A stretch of DNA of 19,366 nt, from NCBI GenBank assembly GCA_031284295.1, contig JAITAE010000294.1:1-19366 (forward strand), in the 5' to 3' direction. The stretch's first letter is position 1. Every line of letters begins with the position of its first letter. Below are positions 1 to 7,764 of the stretch, piece after piece. The translations under genes and the position numbers were made by a program. This DNA is from Spirochaetaceae bacterium (GTDB lineage Bacteria; Spirochaetota; Spirochaetia; Treponematales; Breznakiellaceae). The notes below the pieces were generated by a model. It was not told the DNA's origin. It was given only the letters and a program-made list of their open reading frames with translations, and made no database searches.

Positions 1-81
1 CGCGGCGCCAAAGACACGCTGGGTGTGGCCGACCGTAAACGTAGCCGGTCAAAGTACGGCGCCAAGCGTCCCAAGGCTTAA
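1..81 (+). CDS. rpsL: 30S ribosomal protein S12, C-terminal end (partial)
   Basis: Only the last 26 codons are inside the window. The reading frame from base 1 ends with SRSKYGAKRPKA and a TAA at 79-81. This is the conserved basic S12 tail (family form RSKYGVKKPKA). S12 sits at the decoding centre of the 30S subunit and influences accuracy. rpsG follows after 9 bp, the usual str-operon order. The streptomycin-related residues lie upstream of the window and cannot be assessed. Confidence 0.95.
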   Translation, partial: RGAKDTLGVADRKRSRSKYGAKRPKA

Positions 82-90
82 GGTATAATC

Positions 91-561
91 ATGGGTAGAA
101 AAAAGAAATCAATAAACCGTAGCGTTCAGCCGGATCCAAGGTATAACAGTGTTGTCGTTTCCAAATTCGTCAACCGGATGATGTGGGAGGGGAAGCGTTC
201 CATCAGCCTTCGAATCGTGCACGGCGCGTTGGAAACCCTGCGCGGCAAGACGGATAAGGAGCCGCTCGATGTGTTCTTGAAAGCCATCGAGAATGTCAAG
301 CCTGTAGTCGAGGTTAAATCTCGCCGTGTAGGTGGCGCGACTTATCAAGTACCTGTCGAAATCCGCGAGACTCGCCGTGAGGCCTTGGGAATGCGCTGGA
401 TAATAAAAGCCGCCCGCGCCCGCGCCGGTCACGGTATGGATGAGCGCCTGGCGACCGAGCTATTGGATGCGTTTAACAGTACGGGCGCCGCCTTCAAAAA
501 GAAGGAAGAAACCCACAAAAATGCCGAAGCGAACAAGGCCTTTACACATTACCGGTGGTAG
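91..561 (+). CDS. rpsG: 30S ribosomal protein S7
   Basis: The 156-residue protein has the standard length of bacterial S7. Recognisable landmarks are the N-terminal [10 protein letters not shown], the central block [12 protein letters not shown] (about residues 81-92) and the C-terminal AFTHYRW. S7 starts assembly of the 30S head by binding the 3' major domain of 16S rRNA and lines the E site. In E. coli it represses its own operon; no such site is evident here. The start has only a weak AAGG upstream, which fits translational coupling to rpsL nine bases earlier. The str operon normally continues with fusA, but here a 525 bp non-coding spacer and tuf follow. Confidence 0.97.
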   Translation: MGRKKKSINRSVQPDPRYNSVVVSKFVNRMMWEGKRSISLRIVHGALETLRGKTDKEPLDVFLKAIENVKPVVEVKSRRVGGATYQVPVEIRETRREALGMRWIIKAARARAGHGMDERLATELLDAFNSTGAAFKKKEETHKNAEANKAFTHYRW

Positions 562-697
562 TGTTAGACTTATAAAATGTGGGGCGGGGAAGTTTCCCGC
601 GATGCGCGGTATTCGCCTCCGCTGAAGCCGGGTTTATGAAGATCGTGGTGTTTTGCTTTGCAAAACTCCCTGAGCAAACTCTTGTGTATTTGTGTTA
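562..697 (+). other. rpsG 3' spacer with two hairpins, no clear terminator
   Basis: No gene is supported here. Two compact inverted repeats are visible. GCGGG at 584-588 pairs with CCCGC at 596-600, extended by a G-U and an A-T pair. A perfect GTTTTGC/GCAAAAC pair lies at 650-656 and 660-666 with a TTT loop. Neither is followed by a U-run on the + strand, so I do not call an intrinsic terminator. Transcription of rpsL-rpsG may read through, end by Rho, or be processed here. An antisense frame of 129 codons (959-570) has no recognisable product and looks like chance. Confidence 0.5.
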
Positions 698-726
698 TTG
701 ACATTTTTATTGAAGTACGCTTTAAT
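698..726 (+). promoter_or_regulatory. Predicted sigma-70 promoter for tuf and the S10 cluster
   Basis: A perfect -35 hexamer TTGACA (698-703) is separated by 17 bp from TTTAAT (721-726), which matches the -10 consensus at five of six positions. The surroundings are AT-rich. A start site would lie near 733, about 350 nt upstream of the tuf ATG. It is the best promoter-like match I found in the spacers. It would give the tuf-rpsJ-to-rplQ unit its own transcription start, independent of rpsL-rpsG. Confidence 0.65.
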
Positions 727-732
727 AAAAAT

Positions 733-1086
733 ATAAATAAACTGTAAGTCTTTATGGTTGGGGTTCCGCGAAGCGGAGTTCCCCAGTTAAGCCCTAAGGG
801 GCTGTAACAGCATCCAAACCGATCATCAGGGCATCCTGATGGGATAGGTGGACATGGCAAATCAAAGGTGTGTTCCGCTTTTTGCGGCAAAACCGCGCCC
901 GTATTAGTCTGTCCCCAAAGAGTTAAACAAGGCCGTTTATCAGGAATAGACGGCGTCAATATAAACCGTTTTCAGATACTCCTGTGGAGTGTGAAAACGG
1001 GACGGTGTCTAGCATAATTTTTACTGTTATGCTAAATTAAAAACCGTTATAACAATGTGCCCAAAAATTGTAAGGAGGAGCACGAG
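733..1086 (+). promoter_or_regulatory. Long structured 5' leader of tuf
   Basis: If the promoter at 698-726 is used, this is an untranslated leader of about 350 nt. Visible hairpins in order are: GGGG-T-TCCGC/GCGGA-GTT-CCCC (760-784); GTTA-AGCCC/GGGCT-TAAC (786-808, one bulge); CATCAGG/CCTGATG with a 4-nt loop (824-841); CCGC/GCGG/CCGC with two mutually exclusive pairings (875-896); GCCGTTTA/TAGACGGC (932-954, one G-U); CCGTTTTCA...ACTCC/GGAGT...TGAAAACGG (966-1000); and TAGCATAA/TTATGCTA (1010-1034). The spacer ends in a full-strength Shine-Dalgarno. I recognise no known riboswitch or ribosomal-protein leader class. Function is inferred only from length, promoter and density of pairing. Confidence 0.5.
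1072..1078 (+). promoter_or_regulatory. Ribosome-binding site of tuf
   Basis: AAGGAGG lies eight bases before the ATG at 1087. It decides the start: an in-frame ATG at 1057 would add ten residues upstream of the canonical MAKDKF start and has no Shine-Dalgarno of its own. Confidence 0.9.
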
Positions 1087-2289
1087 ATGGCAAAAGATAA
1101 GTTTAATAGAACAAAAATTCACATGAACGTCGGGACCATTGGACATGTCGATCACGGAAAGACGACGTTGTCCGCCGCGATCACCATGCACTGCGGGAAG
1201 AAGTATGGTGACAAGGTTATGAAATATGACGAGATTGATAACGCGCCTGAAGAGAAGGCGCGCGGCATCACGATCAATACGCGGCATTTGGAGTATCAAT
1301 CCGAAAAGAGGCACTACGCCCATATAGACTGCCCGGGACACGCCGATTATATTAAAAACATGATTACCGGCGCGGCGCAGATGGACGGCGCGGTACTGGT
1401 GGTTTCGGCGCCCGATTCCGTCATGCCCCAGACCCGCGAGCATATCATCCTGGCCCGTCAGGTGGGCGTTCCGAATATGATCGTCTTCCTCAACAAGATT
1501 GACCAGTTGGAAGACCCGGAGTTGATCGACCTTGTCGAAGAAGAAGTCCGCGATGTTCTTACCGCCAACGGCTTCCCGGGAAAGGATATTCCCATAATTA
1601 AGGGTTCCGCGTTCAAGGCGATGTCCGAACCGGATAATCCCGAAGCTACAAAATGTATCGATGAGCTTCTGGAGGCGATGGATACCTACTTCCCCGACCC
1701 GGTCCGCGACATAGACAAGCCGTTCCTTATGCCTATAGAGGATGTGTTCACGATTCAGGGCCGCGGTACCGTTGTTACCGGCAAGGTTGAGCGTGGCATC
1801 ATCAAACTAAATGAAGAAGTAGAGATTGTCGGTATAAAGCCGACCAAAAAAACCGTTGTAACCGGCATAGAAATGTTCAACAAACTGCTTGACGAAGGTC
1901 AGTCCGGCGATAATATCGGCGCGCTCCTTCGGGGCATCGACAAAAAAGAAGTTGAGCGCGGACAGGTTCTGGCAAAACCCGGTTCCATCACACCGCACTT
2001 CAAATTTAAGGGCCAGATTTACTGCCTTTCACAGGAGGAAGGCGGACGCAAGACGCCGTTCTTCACCGGTTACAGGCCTCAGTTCTATTTCCGTACAACG
2101 GATATTACAGGTACCGTTACGCTTCCCGGAGAAGAGAAAGCGGGCGAAAAGATGGTTATGCCGGGCGATAATACCGAGATTCAGGGTGAACTTATTCATC
2201 CTATCGCTATGGAGAAAGGTTTACGTTTCGCCATTCGTGAGGGCGGAAAAACCGTTGCTTCCGGACAAGTTGTCGAGATTATAGAGTAA
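1087..2289 (+). CDS. tuf: Elongation factor Tu
   Basis: The 400-residue EF-Tu carries aminoacyl-tRNA to the ribosomal A site as a ternary complex with GTP. GTPase motifs are intact: G1 GHVDHGKT (residues 19-26), switch I RGITINT (59-65), G3 DCPGH with the catalytic His at 85, and G4 NKID (136-139). G5 reads GSAF (173-176) where E. coli has SAL. Domain 2 holds the GRGTVVTG block and domain 3 the [15 protein letters not shown] block that contacts tRNA. NTRHLEY after switch I is a spirochaete-like variant of NTAHVEY. The gene directly precedes rpsJ, with an 81 bp spacer. It has its own promoter and long leader, so expression may be set separately from rpsL-rpsG. Confidence 0.98.
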   Translation: MAKDKFNRTKIHMNVGTIGHVDHGKTTLSAAITMHCGKKYGDKVMKYDEIDNAPEEKARGITINTRHLEYQSEKRHYAHIDCPGHADYIKNMITGAAQMDGAVLVVSAPDSVMPQTREHIILARQVGVPNMIVFLNKIDQLEDPELIDLVEEEVRDVLTANGFPGKDIPIIKGSAFKAMSEPDNPEATKCIDELLEAMDTYFPDPVRDIDKPFLMPIEDVFTIQGRGTVVTGKVERGIIKLNEEVEIVGIKPTKKTVVTGIEMFNKLLDEGQSGDNIGALLRGIDKKEVERGQVLAKPGSITPHFKFKGQIYCLSQEEGGRKTPFFTGYRPQFYFRTTDITGTVTLPGEEKAGEKMVMPGDNTEIQGELIHPIAMEKGLRFAIREGGKTVASGQVVEIIE

Positions 2290-2302
2290 AGGATTCGAGT
2301 CA

Positions 2303-2341
2303 GGACGGCATGGGCAGGCGGCGGCAAATGCGCCGCCGTCC
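2303..2341 (+). promoter_or_regulatory. Competing hairpins in the tuf-rpsJ spacer
   Basis: Two pairings share the same 3' strand. A local GC hairpin joins CGGCGGC (2319-2325) to GCCGCCG (2332-2338). A wider helix joins GGACGGC (2303-2309) to GCCGTCC (2335-2341). Both cannot form fully at once. The downstream run is only TTTT at 2351-2354 after several other bases, so this is a weak terminator at best. It could tune the ratio of the abundant tuf message to the ribosomal genes, which is inference. Confidence 0.4.
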
Positions 2342-2370
2342 GGTACGCTGTTTTGTATTCCGGAGGAAAG

Positions 2371-2679
2371 ATGACCAAGGAGCAGATTCGCGTAAGATTA
2401 CGCGGTTTCGATGTTGAACTGATAGATCAAAGCGCCAAATCAATTGTAACGACAGTGGTAAAGGCGGGGGCCAAGATAACAGGGCCAATCCCGCTCCCTA
2501 CCAGAATCAATAAGATTACAGTGCTCCGTTCACCGCATGTGAACAAAAAGGCCCGCGAGCAGTTCGAAATGCGTACACACAAGCGCCTTATCGACATCAT
2601 TGAACCGTCGCCTGAAGTTATGGATTCGTTGATGAAACTTGAGCTTCCCGCCGGTGTAGACGTAGAGATAAAACAATAG
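2371..2679 (+). CDS. rpsJ: 30S ribosomal protein S10 (NusE)
   Basis: At 102 residues this matches the family length (E. coli 103). Landmarks are [14 protein letters not shown] near the N-terminus, GPIPLPTR, and [12 protein letters not shown] in the C-terminal half. S10 belongs to the 30S head and also acts with NusB in transcription antitermination. The ATG at 2371 is chosen because GGAGG (2362-2366) sits four bases upstream; an in-frame ATG at 2353 adds six residues that are not family-like. It opens the S10 group, with rplC 61 bp downstream. Confidence 0.97.
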   Translation: MTKEQIRVRLRGFDVELIDQSAKSIVTTVVKAGAKITGPIPLPTRINKITVLRSPHVNKKAREQFEMRTHKRLIDIIEPSPEVMDSLMKLELPAGVDVEIKQ

Positions 2680-2740
2680 CCGGTTCCGGGGTTGTCTGTT
2701 TGTGGAACGCGGGGCGGCTTGGCCGTGCAGGAGAAATATA

Positions 2741-3370
2741 ATGTTAGGGCTTTTGGCCAGAAAATTGGGTATGACACAGATTTTTGATGAGGAAGGTAGT
2801 CTCGTTCCCGTAACGGTGTTGCGTGTGGATCCGAATGTTGTCATAGCCCAAAAAAACGGAGAAAAAAACGGTTACAGCGCCGTAGTGATCGGGGTTGATG
2901 ATGTCAAGGCGAACAGGATTACAAAACCTTACGCCGGGCAGTTTCCCGAAAGCATTGTACCCAAAAAACGTATCAAGGAATTCCGCGGTTTCAGCAAGGA
3001 ATGTGCGGTCGGCGATTCCCTGGGTGTGGAAATTCTTGAAGGCTGCCGTTATGTTGATGTTACGGGCGTTTCAAAAGGCAAGGGATTTCAGGGCGTTGTT
3101 AAGAGGTACAGTTTTGGCGGAGGGCGCAAGACCCACGGGTCTAAATTTCACCGTGAGCCGGGTTCGACCGGCCAGTCGACCTATCCGCATAAAACTTTTA
3201 AAAATGTAAAACTTCCCGGCAGAATGGGGCGTGAACAGGTTACCACGTTGAATATCCGGGTGGTAAAGATCGATGTTGAAAAACAATTGCTCCTGATACG
3301 CGGCGCCGTTCCCGGTGTTAATAAAGGGCTTGTCGTGGTTCGTGCGGCGGTGAAGAAGCAGAGGGCGTAA
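2741..3370 (+). CDS. rplC: 50S ribosomal protein L3
   Basis: A 209-residue L3, equal in length to the E. coli protein. It begins [15 protein letters not shown] and has the loop reaching the peptidyl transferase centre ([13 protein letters not shown], then GSTGQS). The Gln of GSTGQ aligns with the residue methylated by PrmB in E. coli. L3 is an early 50S assembly protein bound to the 3' end of 23S rRNA. The ATG at 2741 has AGGAG at 2729-2733; an upstream in-frame ATG at 2702 adds 13 non-family residues. The stop codon TAA overlaps the rplD start as TAATG, so the two are translationally coupled. Confidence 0.97.
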   Translation: MLGLLARKLGMTQIFDEEGSLVPVTVLRVDPNVVIAQKNGEKNGYSAVVIGVDDVKANRITKPYAGQFPESIVPKKRIKEFRGFSKECAVGDSLGVEILEGCRYVDVTGVSKGKGFQGVVKRYSFGGGRKTHGSKFHREPGSTGQSTYPHKTFKNVKLPGRMGREQVTTLNIRVVKIDVEKQLLLIRGAVPGVNKGLVVVRAAVKKQRA

Positions 3371-4050
3371 TGGAAACGGCGGTATATTCAACAAACGGAC
3401 AGGAACTGCGAAAGATAAATCTTGACGATGCGGTTTTTGGTCTTGAGGTCAACGAGGGCCTGCTATGGTACGCGATAAACAACGAACTCGCTAACAAGCG
3501 GCTCGGAACGGCGTGTACCAAGGACCGCGGCGAAGTGCATGGTTCAAATACCAAACCTTACAAGCAAAAGGGTACAGGCCGGGCGCGCCGGGGCGACAAA
3601 AAATCGCCGCTTTTGGTTGGCGGCGGCACGGTTTTTGGACCGAAACCAAGGGATTTTTCGTATAGAATGCCCAAAATGGCAAAACGGCTAGCGGTGAAAA
3701 CAGCTTTGAGCCTTAAAGCGCATACCGGTATGTTAAAAGTCATCGAAGATTTTGCTGTCGAAGACGGAAAAACAAAGAAGCTTTTTGGAATTCTTCAGAA
3801 TTTCGGTTCCGGTGAGCGCACGGTTATCATATTGAACGAAGATGAAAGAGAGAGGGCCCGCGTTGAGAATTTGAAACGCGCCGGCAGGAATATTCCTTGG
3901 CTCAGCTTCCTTTCTCCCAGCCGTCTGCGAGTTCATGACCTATTTTATGGACGTCGCGTTCTTTTGCTGGAGACGGCTGCGAAAGAGATATGCGAATTTT
4001 ACGAGGCTCATAAAAACAGGCGTAATGTAATTTTGGAGGCGCAGGCATGA
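3370..4050 (+). CDS. rplD: 50S ribosomal protein L4
   Basis: A 226-residue L4, about 25 longer than E. coli. The extended loop that lines the exit tunnel is recognisable as KPYKQKGTGRARRGDKKSP (about residues 62-80), followed by GGGTVFGPKPRDFSYRMPKM. L4 binds 23S rRNA domain I. In E. coli it also represses the S10 operon through its leader; no equivalent leader is identified here. The start overlaps the rplC stop by one base and the end overlaps the rplW start by four bases (ATGA), so all three genes are coupled. The additional length is mostly C-terminal. Confidence 0.96.
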   Translation: METAVYSTNGQELRKINLDDAVFGLEVNEGLLWYAINNELANKRLGTACTKDRGEVHGSNTKPYKQKGTGRARRGDKKSPLLVGGGTVFGPKPRDFSYRMPKMAKRLAVKTALSLKAHTGMLKVIEDFAVEDGKTKKLFGILQNFGSGERTVIILNEDERERARVENLKRAGRNIPWLSFLSPSRLRVHDLFYGRRVLLLETAAKEICEFYEAHKNRRNVILEAQA

Positions 4051-4331
4051 ATTACGAACAGGTGCTGATAAGGCCGGTGCTGTCTGAAAAAACAAACATT
4101 TTGCGCGAAAGCGGCCGTTATGTCTTTCAGGTTGATATGAGGGCGAACAAGCCGCTCATCAAAGAAGCGGTGCGCGTGTTATTTAACGTGCATCCGGTTG
4201 CCTGCACTACGGCTATCGTGAGCGGCAAGCCGAAACGGCAGCGTTACAAACGCGGTTATACGGCAACATGGAAAAAAGCTGTGGTAACGCTGGCAAAAGA
4301 CGAAAAAATCGCATTGTTCGAGGGAGTATAG
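4047..4331 (+). CDS. rplW: 50S ribosomal protein L23
   Basis: A 94-residue L23, close to the usual length of about 95-100. It starts [16 protein letters not shown], has [18 protein letters not shown] in the core, and carries the basic loop [14 protein letters not shown]23 sits at the rim of the exit tunnel and is the docking point for trigger factor and SRP. The ATGA overlap with rplD and the 1 bp gap to rplB point to translational coupling. Nothing unusual is visible. Confidence 0.96.
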   Translation: MNYEQVLIRPVLSEKTNILRESGRYVFQVDMRANKPLIKEAVRVLFNVHPVACTTAIVSGKPKRQRYKRGYTATWKKAVVTLAKDEKIALFEGV

Positions 4332-4332
4332 G

Positions 4333-5160
4333 ATGGGCATTAAGACATATAAACCGGTTACATCCGGTATGCGGCAATGGCAGAGTCTCGATTTTTCCCA
4401 CCTTACCGCTACGGAACCCGAAAAGTCTCTCACACGCGGGCGAGCGGAACGAGCCGGACGTGATTCGCATGGTAGAATCAGCGTGTGGCATAAGGGCGGC
4501 GGCCATAAAAGGCTTTACCGTACAATAGATTTTAAGCGGGATAAAATAGATATTCCGGGCAGGGTTGCCACGTTAGAGTACGATCCTAACCGTAGCGCAA
4601 ACATAGCTTTGGTCGTCTATGCGGACGGTGAGAAACGTTACATCATAGCTCCCAAGGATATCAAGGTTGGCAGTAAAATACTTAACGGCCCAAAAGCGCC
4701 GATAGAGCCTGGAAACGCGTTGCCGCTTGAAAATATACCACTTGGTTTCACTATACATAATATAGAGTTGACACTGGGTAAGGGCGCCCAGCTTGCCCGC
4801 TCCGCTGGAGCTTCCGCGCTGGTCGCCGCCAAAGACGGCGATTATGTTACAATAAAGTTGCCTTCCGGCGAGATGCGTATGATTTTCAAAAAGTGTTATG
4901 CCGTTATCGGTGTTGCCGGTAACGAGGATCACATGAATGTTCGTTACGGAAAGGCCGGCCGCAAACGCTGGCTTGGCGTAAGGCCCACAGTCCGCGGTAT
5001 GGTTATGAACCCTGTTGATCACCCGCACGGCGGCGGTGAAGGCAAGAATAAGGGTATTCATCCCGTAACACCGTGGGGACAGCCGACAAAAGGCTATAAG
5101 ACAAGGGACAAGCACAAGGCTTCTTCGCGCTTCATCGTAAGCCGCAGAAAGAAAAAATAG
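4333..5160 (+). CDS. rplB: 50S ribosomal protein L2
   Basis: A 275-residue L2, the standard length. The N-terminal half contains [18 protein letters not shown], and the C-terminal signature reads [23 protein letters not shown], including the His essential for peptidyl transferase-centre function. L2 is a primary 23S rRNA binder needed for subunit association. GGGAG of the rplW 3' end (4323-4327) precedes the ATG at 4333. rpsS follows after 18 bp. Confidence 0.97.
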   Translation: MGIKTYKPVTSGMRQWQSLDFSHLTATEPEKSLTRGRAERAGRDSHGRISVWHKGGGHKRLYRTIDFKRDKIDIPGRVATLEYDPNRSANIALVVYADGEKRYIIAPKDIKVGSKILNGPKAPIEPGNALPLENIPLGFTIHNIELTLGKGAQLARSAGASALVAAKDGDYVTIKLPSGEMRMIFKKCYAVIGVAGNEDHMNVRYGKAGRKRWLGVRPTVRGMVMNPVDHPHGGGEGKNKGIHPVTPWGQPTKGYKTRDKHKASSRFIVSRRKKK

Positions 5161-5178
5161 GACGGTTAAGGGGTAAAG

Positions 5179-5457
5179 GTGTCGCGATCGATAAAAAAAG
5201 GCCCTTTTATTGAAAAGGGCTTGTACAAAAAAATTCTGGAGATAAGTAAGTCTACGGAACGGCGCATGGTCAAGACCTATTCACGCTGTTCGACGATCAT
5301 TCCCGAAATGGTTGGCATAACAATCTCGGTTTATAACGGAAAGACATGGGTGCCGGTGTACATAACCGAGAATCTTGTCGGGCACAAGCTGGGTGAATTT
5401 TCGCCTACAAGGATTTTCCGCGGACACTCAGGCTCCGATAAAAAAGCCTCCAAATAA
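5179..5457 (+). CDS. rpsS: 30S ribosomal protein S19
   Basis: A 92-residue S19 with the family core [29 protein letters not shown] and [12 protein letters not shown]19 pairs with S13 in the 30S head and contacts the A-site region. The start is GTG at 5179, preceded by AAGGGG (5168-5173); no in-frame ATG gives a family-like N-terminus. Codons 8-14 contain a perfect inverted repeat GCCCTTTT/AAAAGGGC (5201-5220), reported separately. Instead of the usual immediate rplV, a 266 bp untranslated gap follows. Confidence 0.96.
   Translation: MSRSIKKGPFIEKGLYKKILEISKSTERRMVKTYSRCSTIIPEMVGITISVYNGKTWVPVYITENLVGHKLGEFSPTRIFRGHSGSDKKASK
5191..5220 (-). terminator. Antisense terminator-like hairpin inside rpsS
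   Basis: Read on the minus strand, GCCCTTTT, a 4-nt loop and AAAAGGGC (5220-5201) are followed by C and seven T residues (5199-5193). This is the signature of an intrinsic terminator. The protein segment KKGPFIEKG is conserved in S19, so the palindrome may be a by-product of codons. If functional, it would end antisense RNA entering from downstream. On the + strand the same hairpin lies about 20 nt after the start codon and could slow initiation. Confidence 0.35.
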
Positions 5458-5723
5458 CGAGGCCCGTAAAGGGGTGCTAAAGTTAAGGGTAGGTTGAATG
5501 GGTCTGTAAAGGGACTCAAAGGTGAAGGCCGGTGAAAGGGAAAGGTGGAAGAGCGTGTGAAATTGAGGGGCGGCGAAGGTTCGAAGTTTAAGGCTGGTTG
5601 ATTGGGCCCGTAAGAGAGGCTTGGAGTTGAGGGTCGATAAGCTTGAGGGCGGCCTGTAAAAGGGCGCCGGGTTTGGAATGGCTGCTGATTAGGACGCAGT
5701 AAAATATGTTTTAGGATGAAAAG
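5458..5723 (+). repeat. C-poor untranslated gap with degenerate repeats, rpsS-rplV
   Basis: No reading frame of useful length exists on the + strand. My count gives 31 C and 106 G in 266 nt (12% C, 40% G). A roughly 52 bp block recurs about 104 bp later: AAGTTAAGGGTAGGTTGAAT at 5480-5499 against AAGTTTAAGGCTGGTTGATT at 5584-5603, with similarity continuing through GGGTCTGTAAAG / GGGCCCGTAAGAG. Shorter GGCCCGTAAAGG-like words occur near 5461, 5501, 5605 and 5651. The RNA is rich in AAGG and GAGG words resembling Shine-Dalgarno sequences. The origin is unknown: a decayed insertion, slippage products, or a selected C-poor linker. Confidence 0.65.
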
Positions 5724-6065
5724 ATGGCAGACGGGTATAAGGCAGTATCGAAGTTTTTAATTTGTTCACCGTACAAGATACGTCCGGTGGCAAATCTTAT
5801 AAGGCGGAAAACGTATACTGAAGCGATTTCGATTTTGGAAAACATGCCGCACAAGGGCGCGAAGTTAATACGCAAAACGCTCAGATCGGCAGGTTCGAAT
5901 GCGTTGAATGTCAATAAGTATCTCGAGGAAGATATGCTGTATGTCAGGGAAATAATGATTGATGATGGCCCGCGTATGAAACGGCTTTGGTGCAGGGCGC
6001 GAGGCAGGGCGGATATGCTGTTGAAACGGCTTTGTCATATAACTGTTGTTGTCGATAGGACATAG
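5724..6065 (+). CDS. rplV: 50S ribosomal protein L22
   Basis: A 113-residue L22, near the family length of 110. It has the N-terminal core SPYKIRPVANLIRRK, the helix SAGSNALNV, and the C-terminal hairpin region RMKRLWCRARGRADMLLKRLCHITVVV. That beta-hairpin lines the exit tunnel near the macrolide site. The ATG at 5724 follows AGGA at 5713-5716. It is separated from rpsS by an unusual gap, while rpsC is only 15 bp downstream. Confidence 0.96.
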   Translation: MADGYKAVSKFLICSPYKIRPVANLIRRKTYTEAISILENMPHKGAKLIRKTLRSAGSNALNVNKYLEEDMLYVREIMIDDGPRMKRLWCRARGRADMLLKRLCHITVVVDRT

Positions 6066-6080
6066 GGGCGGGAGTTTAAT

Positions 6081-6788
6081 GTGGGACAAAAAGTAAATCC
6101 AATAGGGTTGCGTGTGGGTATCAATCGTACATGGTCTTCTCACTGGTATGTTGACCCGAAGCTGTATGCGGCTACTCTGCATGAAGACCTTAAGTTGCGT
6201 TCCTATATTGTCAAAATGCCTGAAACCAGGGGTGCGGACATAGCGGAACTGGAGATCATTCGTCATCCGCAACGTATAACGATTGTGATTCATACCGCCC
6301 GTCCGGGCGTGATAATCGGCGTTAAAGGCGCGAATATCGAAAAGATAGGGCTTGAGTTGCAAAAACTTGTCAGCAAAAAGATTCAGCTCAAGATAAAAGA
6401 AGTCCGCAATGCGGATAACAACGCCCAGATAGTAGCGCAGAATATCGCGCGTCAGTTGCTCGCCCGCGGCTCGTTCCGCAGGACGATGAAACAGGCGATC
6501 AGTAACGCCATCAAAAAGGGAAATGCGCAGGGTGTCAAGGTTAGGCTTTCCGGGCGTTTGGGCGGCGCGGAAATGTCCCGTACGGAAGAGGCAAAAGAGG
6601 GTCGCATCCCGCTTCATACGCTACGGGCGGATATTGAATATGGCTTTGCGGAGGCTCACACGACTTTCGGCGCGATAGGCGTCAAGGTGTGGGTGTACAA
6701 CGGCATGAAGTACGGCAAGGAACAGAAAGAGGACGCGGGCGCTATAGTCCGTAAACGCCGGGACAGAACGCCTGTCAAGGCCGAGTAG
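6081..6788 (+). CDS. rpsC: 30S ribosomal protein S3
   Basis: A 235-residue S3 (E. coli 233). It begins [14 protein letters not shown] type II KH domain is centred on [14 protein letters not shown] (about residues 75-88), with the GXXG loop GVKG. The C-terminal domain shows [14 protein letters not shown] and IEYGFAEA. S3 lies at the mRNA entry channel and helps unwind message. The start is GTG at 6081 with GGAG at 6071-6074; the overlapping ATG at 6079 is out of frame. rplP follows after 12 bp. Confidence 0.97.
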   Translation: MGQKVNPIGLRVGINRTWSSHWYVDPKLYAATLHEDLKLRSYIVKMPETRGADIAELEIIRHPQRITIVIHTARPGVIIGVKGANIEKIGLELQKLVSKKIQLKIKEVRNADNNAQIVAQNIARQLLARGSFRRTMKQAISNAIKKGNAQGVKVRLSGRLGGAEMSRTEEAKEGRIPLHTLRADIEYGFAEAHTTFGAIGVKVWVYNGMKYGKEQKEDAGAIVRKRRDRTPVKAE

Positions 6789-6800
6789 TAGGAGTAAACG

Positions 6801-7226
6801 ATGTTAAGTCCTAAACGTGTAAGATACCGCAAGGTTCAGCGTGGAAATATGCCGGGAAACGCGACAAGGTGTAATACAGTTGTTTTTGGCGAGTATGCGC
6901 TCGTTGCTTTGGAACGTATTTGGCTCACAAACAGGCAGATAGAGGCGGCCCGCGTCGCGATGAACAGGCACATCAAACGCGGCGGAAAACTTTGGATACG
7001 GATTTTTCCGGATAAGCCTTATACCAAAAAGCCTGCCGATACGCGAATGGGTAAGGGTAAGGGTGCCCCTGAGTATTGGGTCGCGGTTGTTAAGCCGGGT
7101 ACGGTGATGTTTGAACTTGGCGGCATTGACAAGCCTCTTGCTTCACAGGCGATGAAACTTGCGGGGGCAAAACTTCCGATCAAAACAAAATTTGTTGCCC
7201 GCAGTGATTTTGAGTTAGGAGGTTGA
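6801..7226 (+). CDS. rplP: 50S ribosomal protein L16
   Basis: A 141-residue L16, slightly longer than E. coli (136). Landmarks are [15 protein letters not shown], the basic helix [13 protein letters not shown], and [15 protein letters not shown]. The Arg of TRMGKGKG corresponds to the residue hydroxylated by RoxA (YcfD) in E. coli; whether this organism has the enzyme is unknown. L16 lies near the A-site tRNA elbow and is a late 50S assembly protein. Its last codons contain the AGGAGG used by rpmC, so rpmC translation is probably coupled. Confidence 0.97.
   Translation: MLSPKRVRYRKVQRGNMPGNATRCNTVVFGEYALVALERIWLTNRQIEAARVAMNRHIKRGGKLWIRIFPDKPYTKKPADTRMGKGKGAPEYWVAVVKPGTVMFELGGIDKPLASQAMKLAGAKLPIKTKFVARSDFELGG
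7217..7222 (+). promoter_or_regulatory. Ribosome-binding site of rpmC
   Basis: AGGAGG lies inside the last codons of rplP. It is six bases before GTG at 7229 but directly abuts a TTG at 7223, so it supports the GTG as the real start of L29. Confidence 0.85.
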
Positions 7227-7228
7227 GG

Positions 7229-7441
7229 GTGAAAAATTCGTTTAAAAATCTTACCTTTCCTGAGCTTAAGGCCAAGAGGGACGAACTTAACAGGAAGTAT
7301 CTGGAGCTTCGCTTTCAGCTGGTTATTGGGCATGTTGATAATCCGTTGCAAAAACGGACTATGCGACGGCAGATTGCCCGCCTCAATACGCTGATCAGTC
7401 AGCAGGCTGTATTAGCGGCGGCTGAGTCTCGGAAGGAATAA
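7229..7441 (+). CDS. rpmC: 50S ribosomal protein L29
   Basis: A 70-residue L29 of the usual helical-hairpin type: LTFPELKAKRDELNRKYLELRFQ forms the first long helix and RTMRRQIARLNTLISQQ the second. L29 neighbours L23 at the tunnel exit. I choose GTG at 7229 (protein MKNSFKN) over an in-frame TTG at 7223 because the AGGAGG spacing is right only for GTG. The gap to rplP is 2 bp and to rpsQ 9 bp. Confidence 0.94.
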   Translation: MKNSFKNLTFPELKAKRDELNRKYLELRFQLVIGHVDNPLQKRTMRRQIARLNTLISQQAVLAAAESRKE

Positions 7442-7450
7442 GGAAAAACG

Positions 7451-7753
7451 ATGTCAGATCAAGCGAAAGTGGCTAAAAGCGGCAAAAAAGAATTTGTCGG
7501 TTTGGTAAAGAATATAAAGCGTGTTGAAGAAAACGGTAAAGTTATCGGAATGAATAAAACGATAGTCGTTTCCGTTGAAACGATGGCTTTGCACTCGCTT
7601 TACAAAAAATATGTTCGTAAAGTAAAGCGTATTAAGGCGCACGACGAGGAAAATACGGCCCGCACCGGCGACAAGGTGCGCGTCATGGAGTGTCGCCCCA
7701 TCAGCAAGGATAAATGCTGGAAGCTGGTCGAAGTCGTTGAACGGGCAAAATAG
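7451..7753 (+). CDS. rpsQ: 30S ribosomal protein S17
   Basis: A 100-residue S17, longer than the 84-residue E. coli protein because of an N-terminal extension of about 14 residues rich in Lys ([17 protein letters not shown]). The OB-fold core is recognisable: [12 protein letters not shown], the basic [12 protein letters not shown], then [27 protein letters not shown]17 is a primary binder of the 16S 5' domain. The ATG at 7451 follows AAGGAA. rplN starts 11 bp downstream. Confidence 0.95.
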   Translation: MSDQAKVAKSGKKEFVGLVKNIKRVEENGKVIGMNKTIVVSVETMALHSLYKKYVRKVKRIKAHDEENTARTGDKVRVMECRPISKDKCWKLVEVVERAK

Positions 7754-7764
7754 GGAGTGTTAAA

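Noticed and set aside
570..959. Minus-strand open frame of 129 codons in the rpsG-tuf spacer
   Set aside because: No Shine-Dalgarno, no recognisable motif, and it lies across predicted hairpins of the tuf leader; likely a chance frame.
1048..1053. TATAAC as a -10 box closer to tuf
   Set aside because: No acceptable -35 at 16-18 bp spacing; the promoter at 698-726 is far better.
2030..2056. EF-Tu and SecY share the peptide LSQEEGGRK
   Set aside because: Each occurrence fits the normal conserved pattern of its own family at that position; coincidence rather than exchange.
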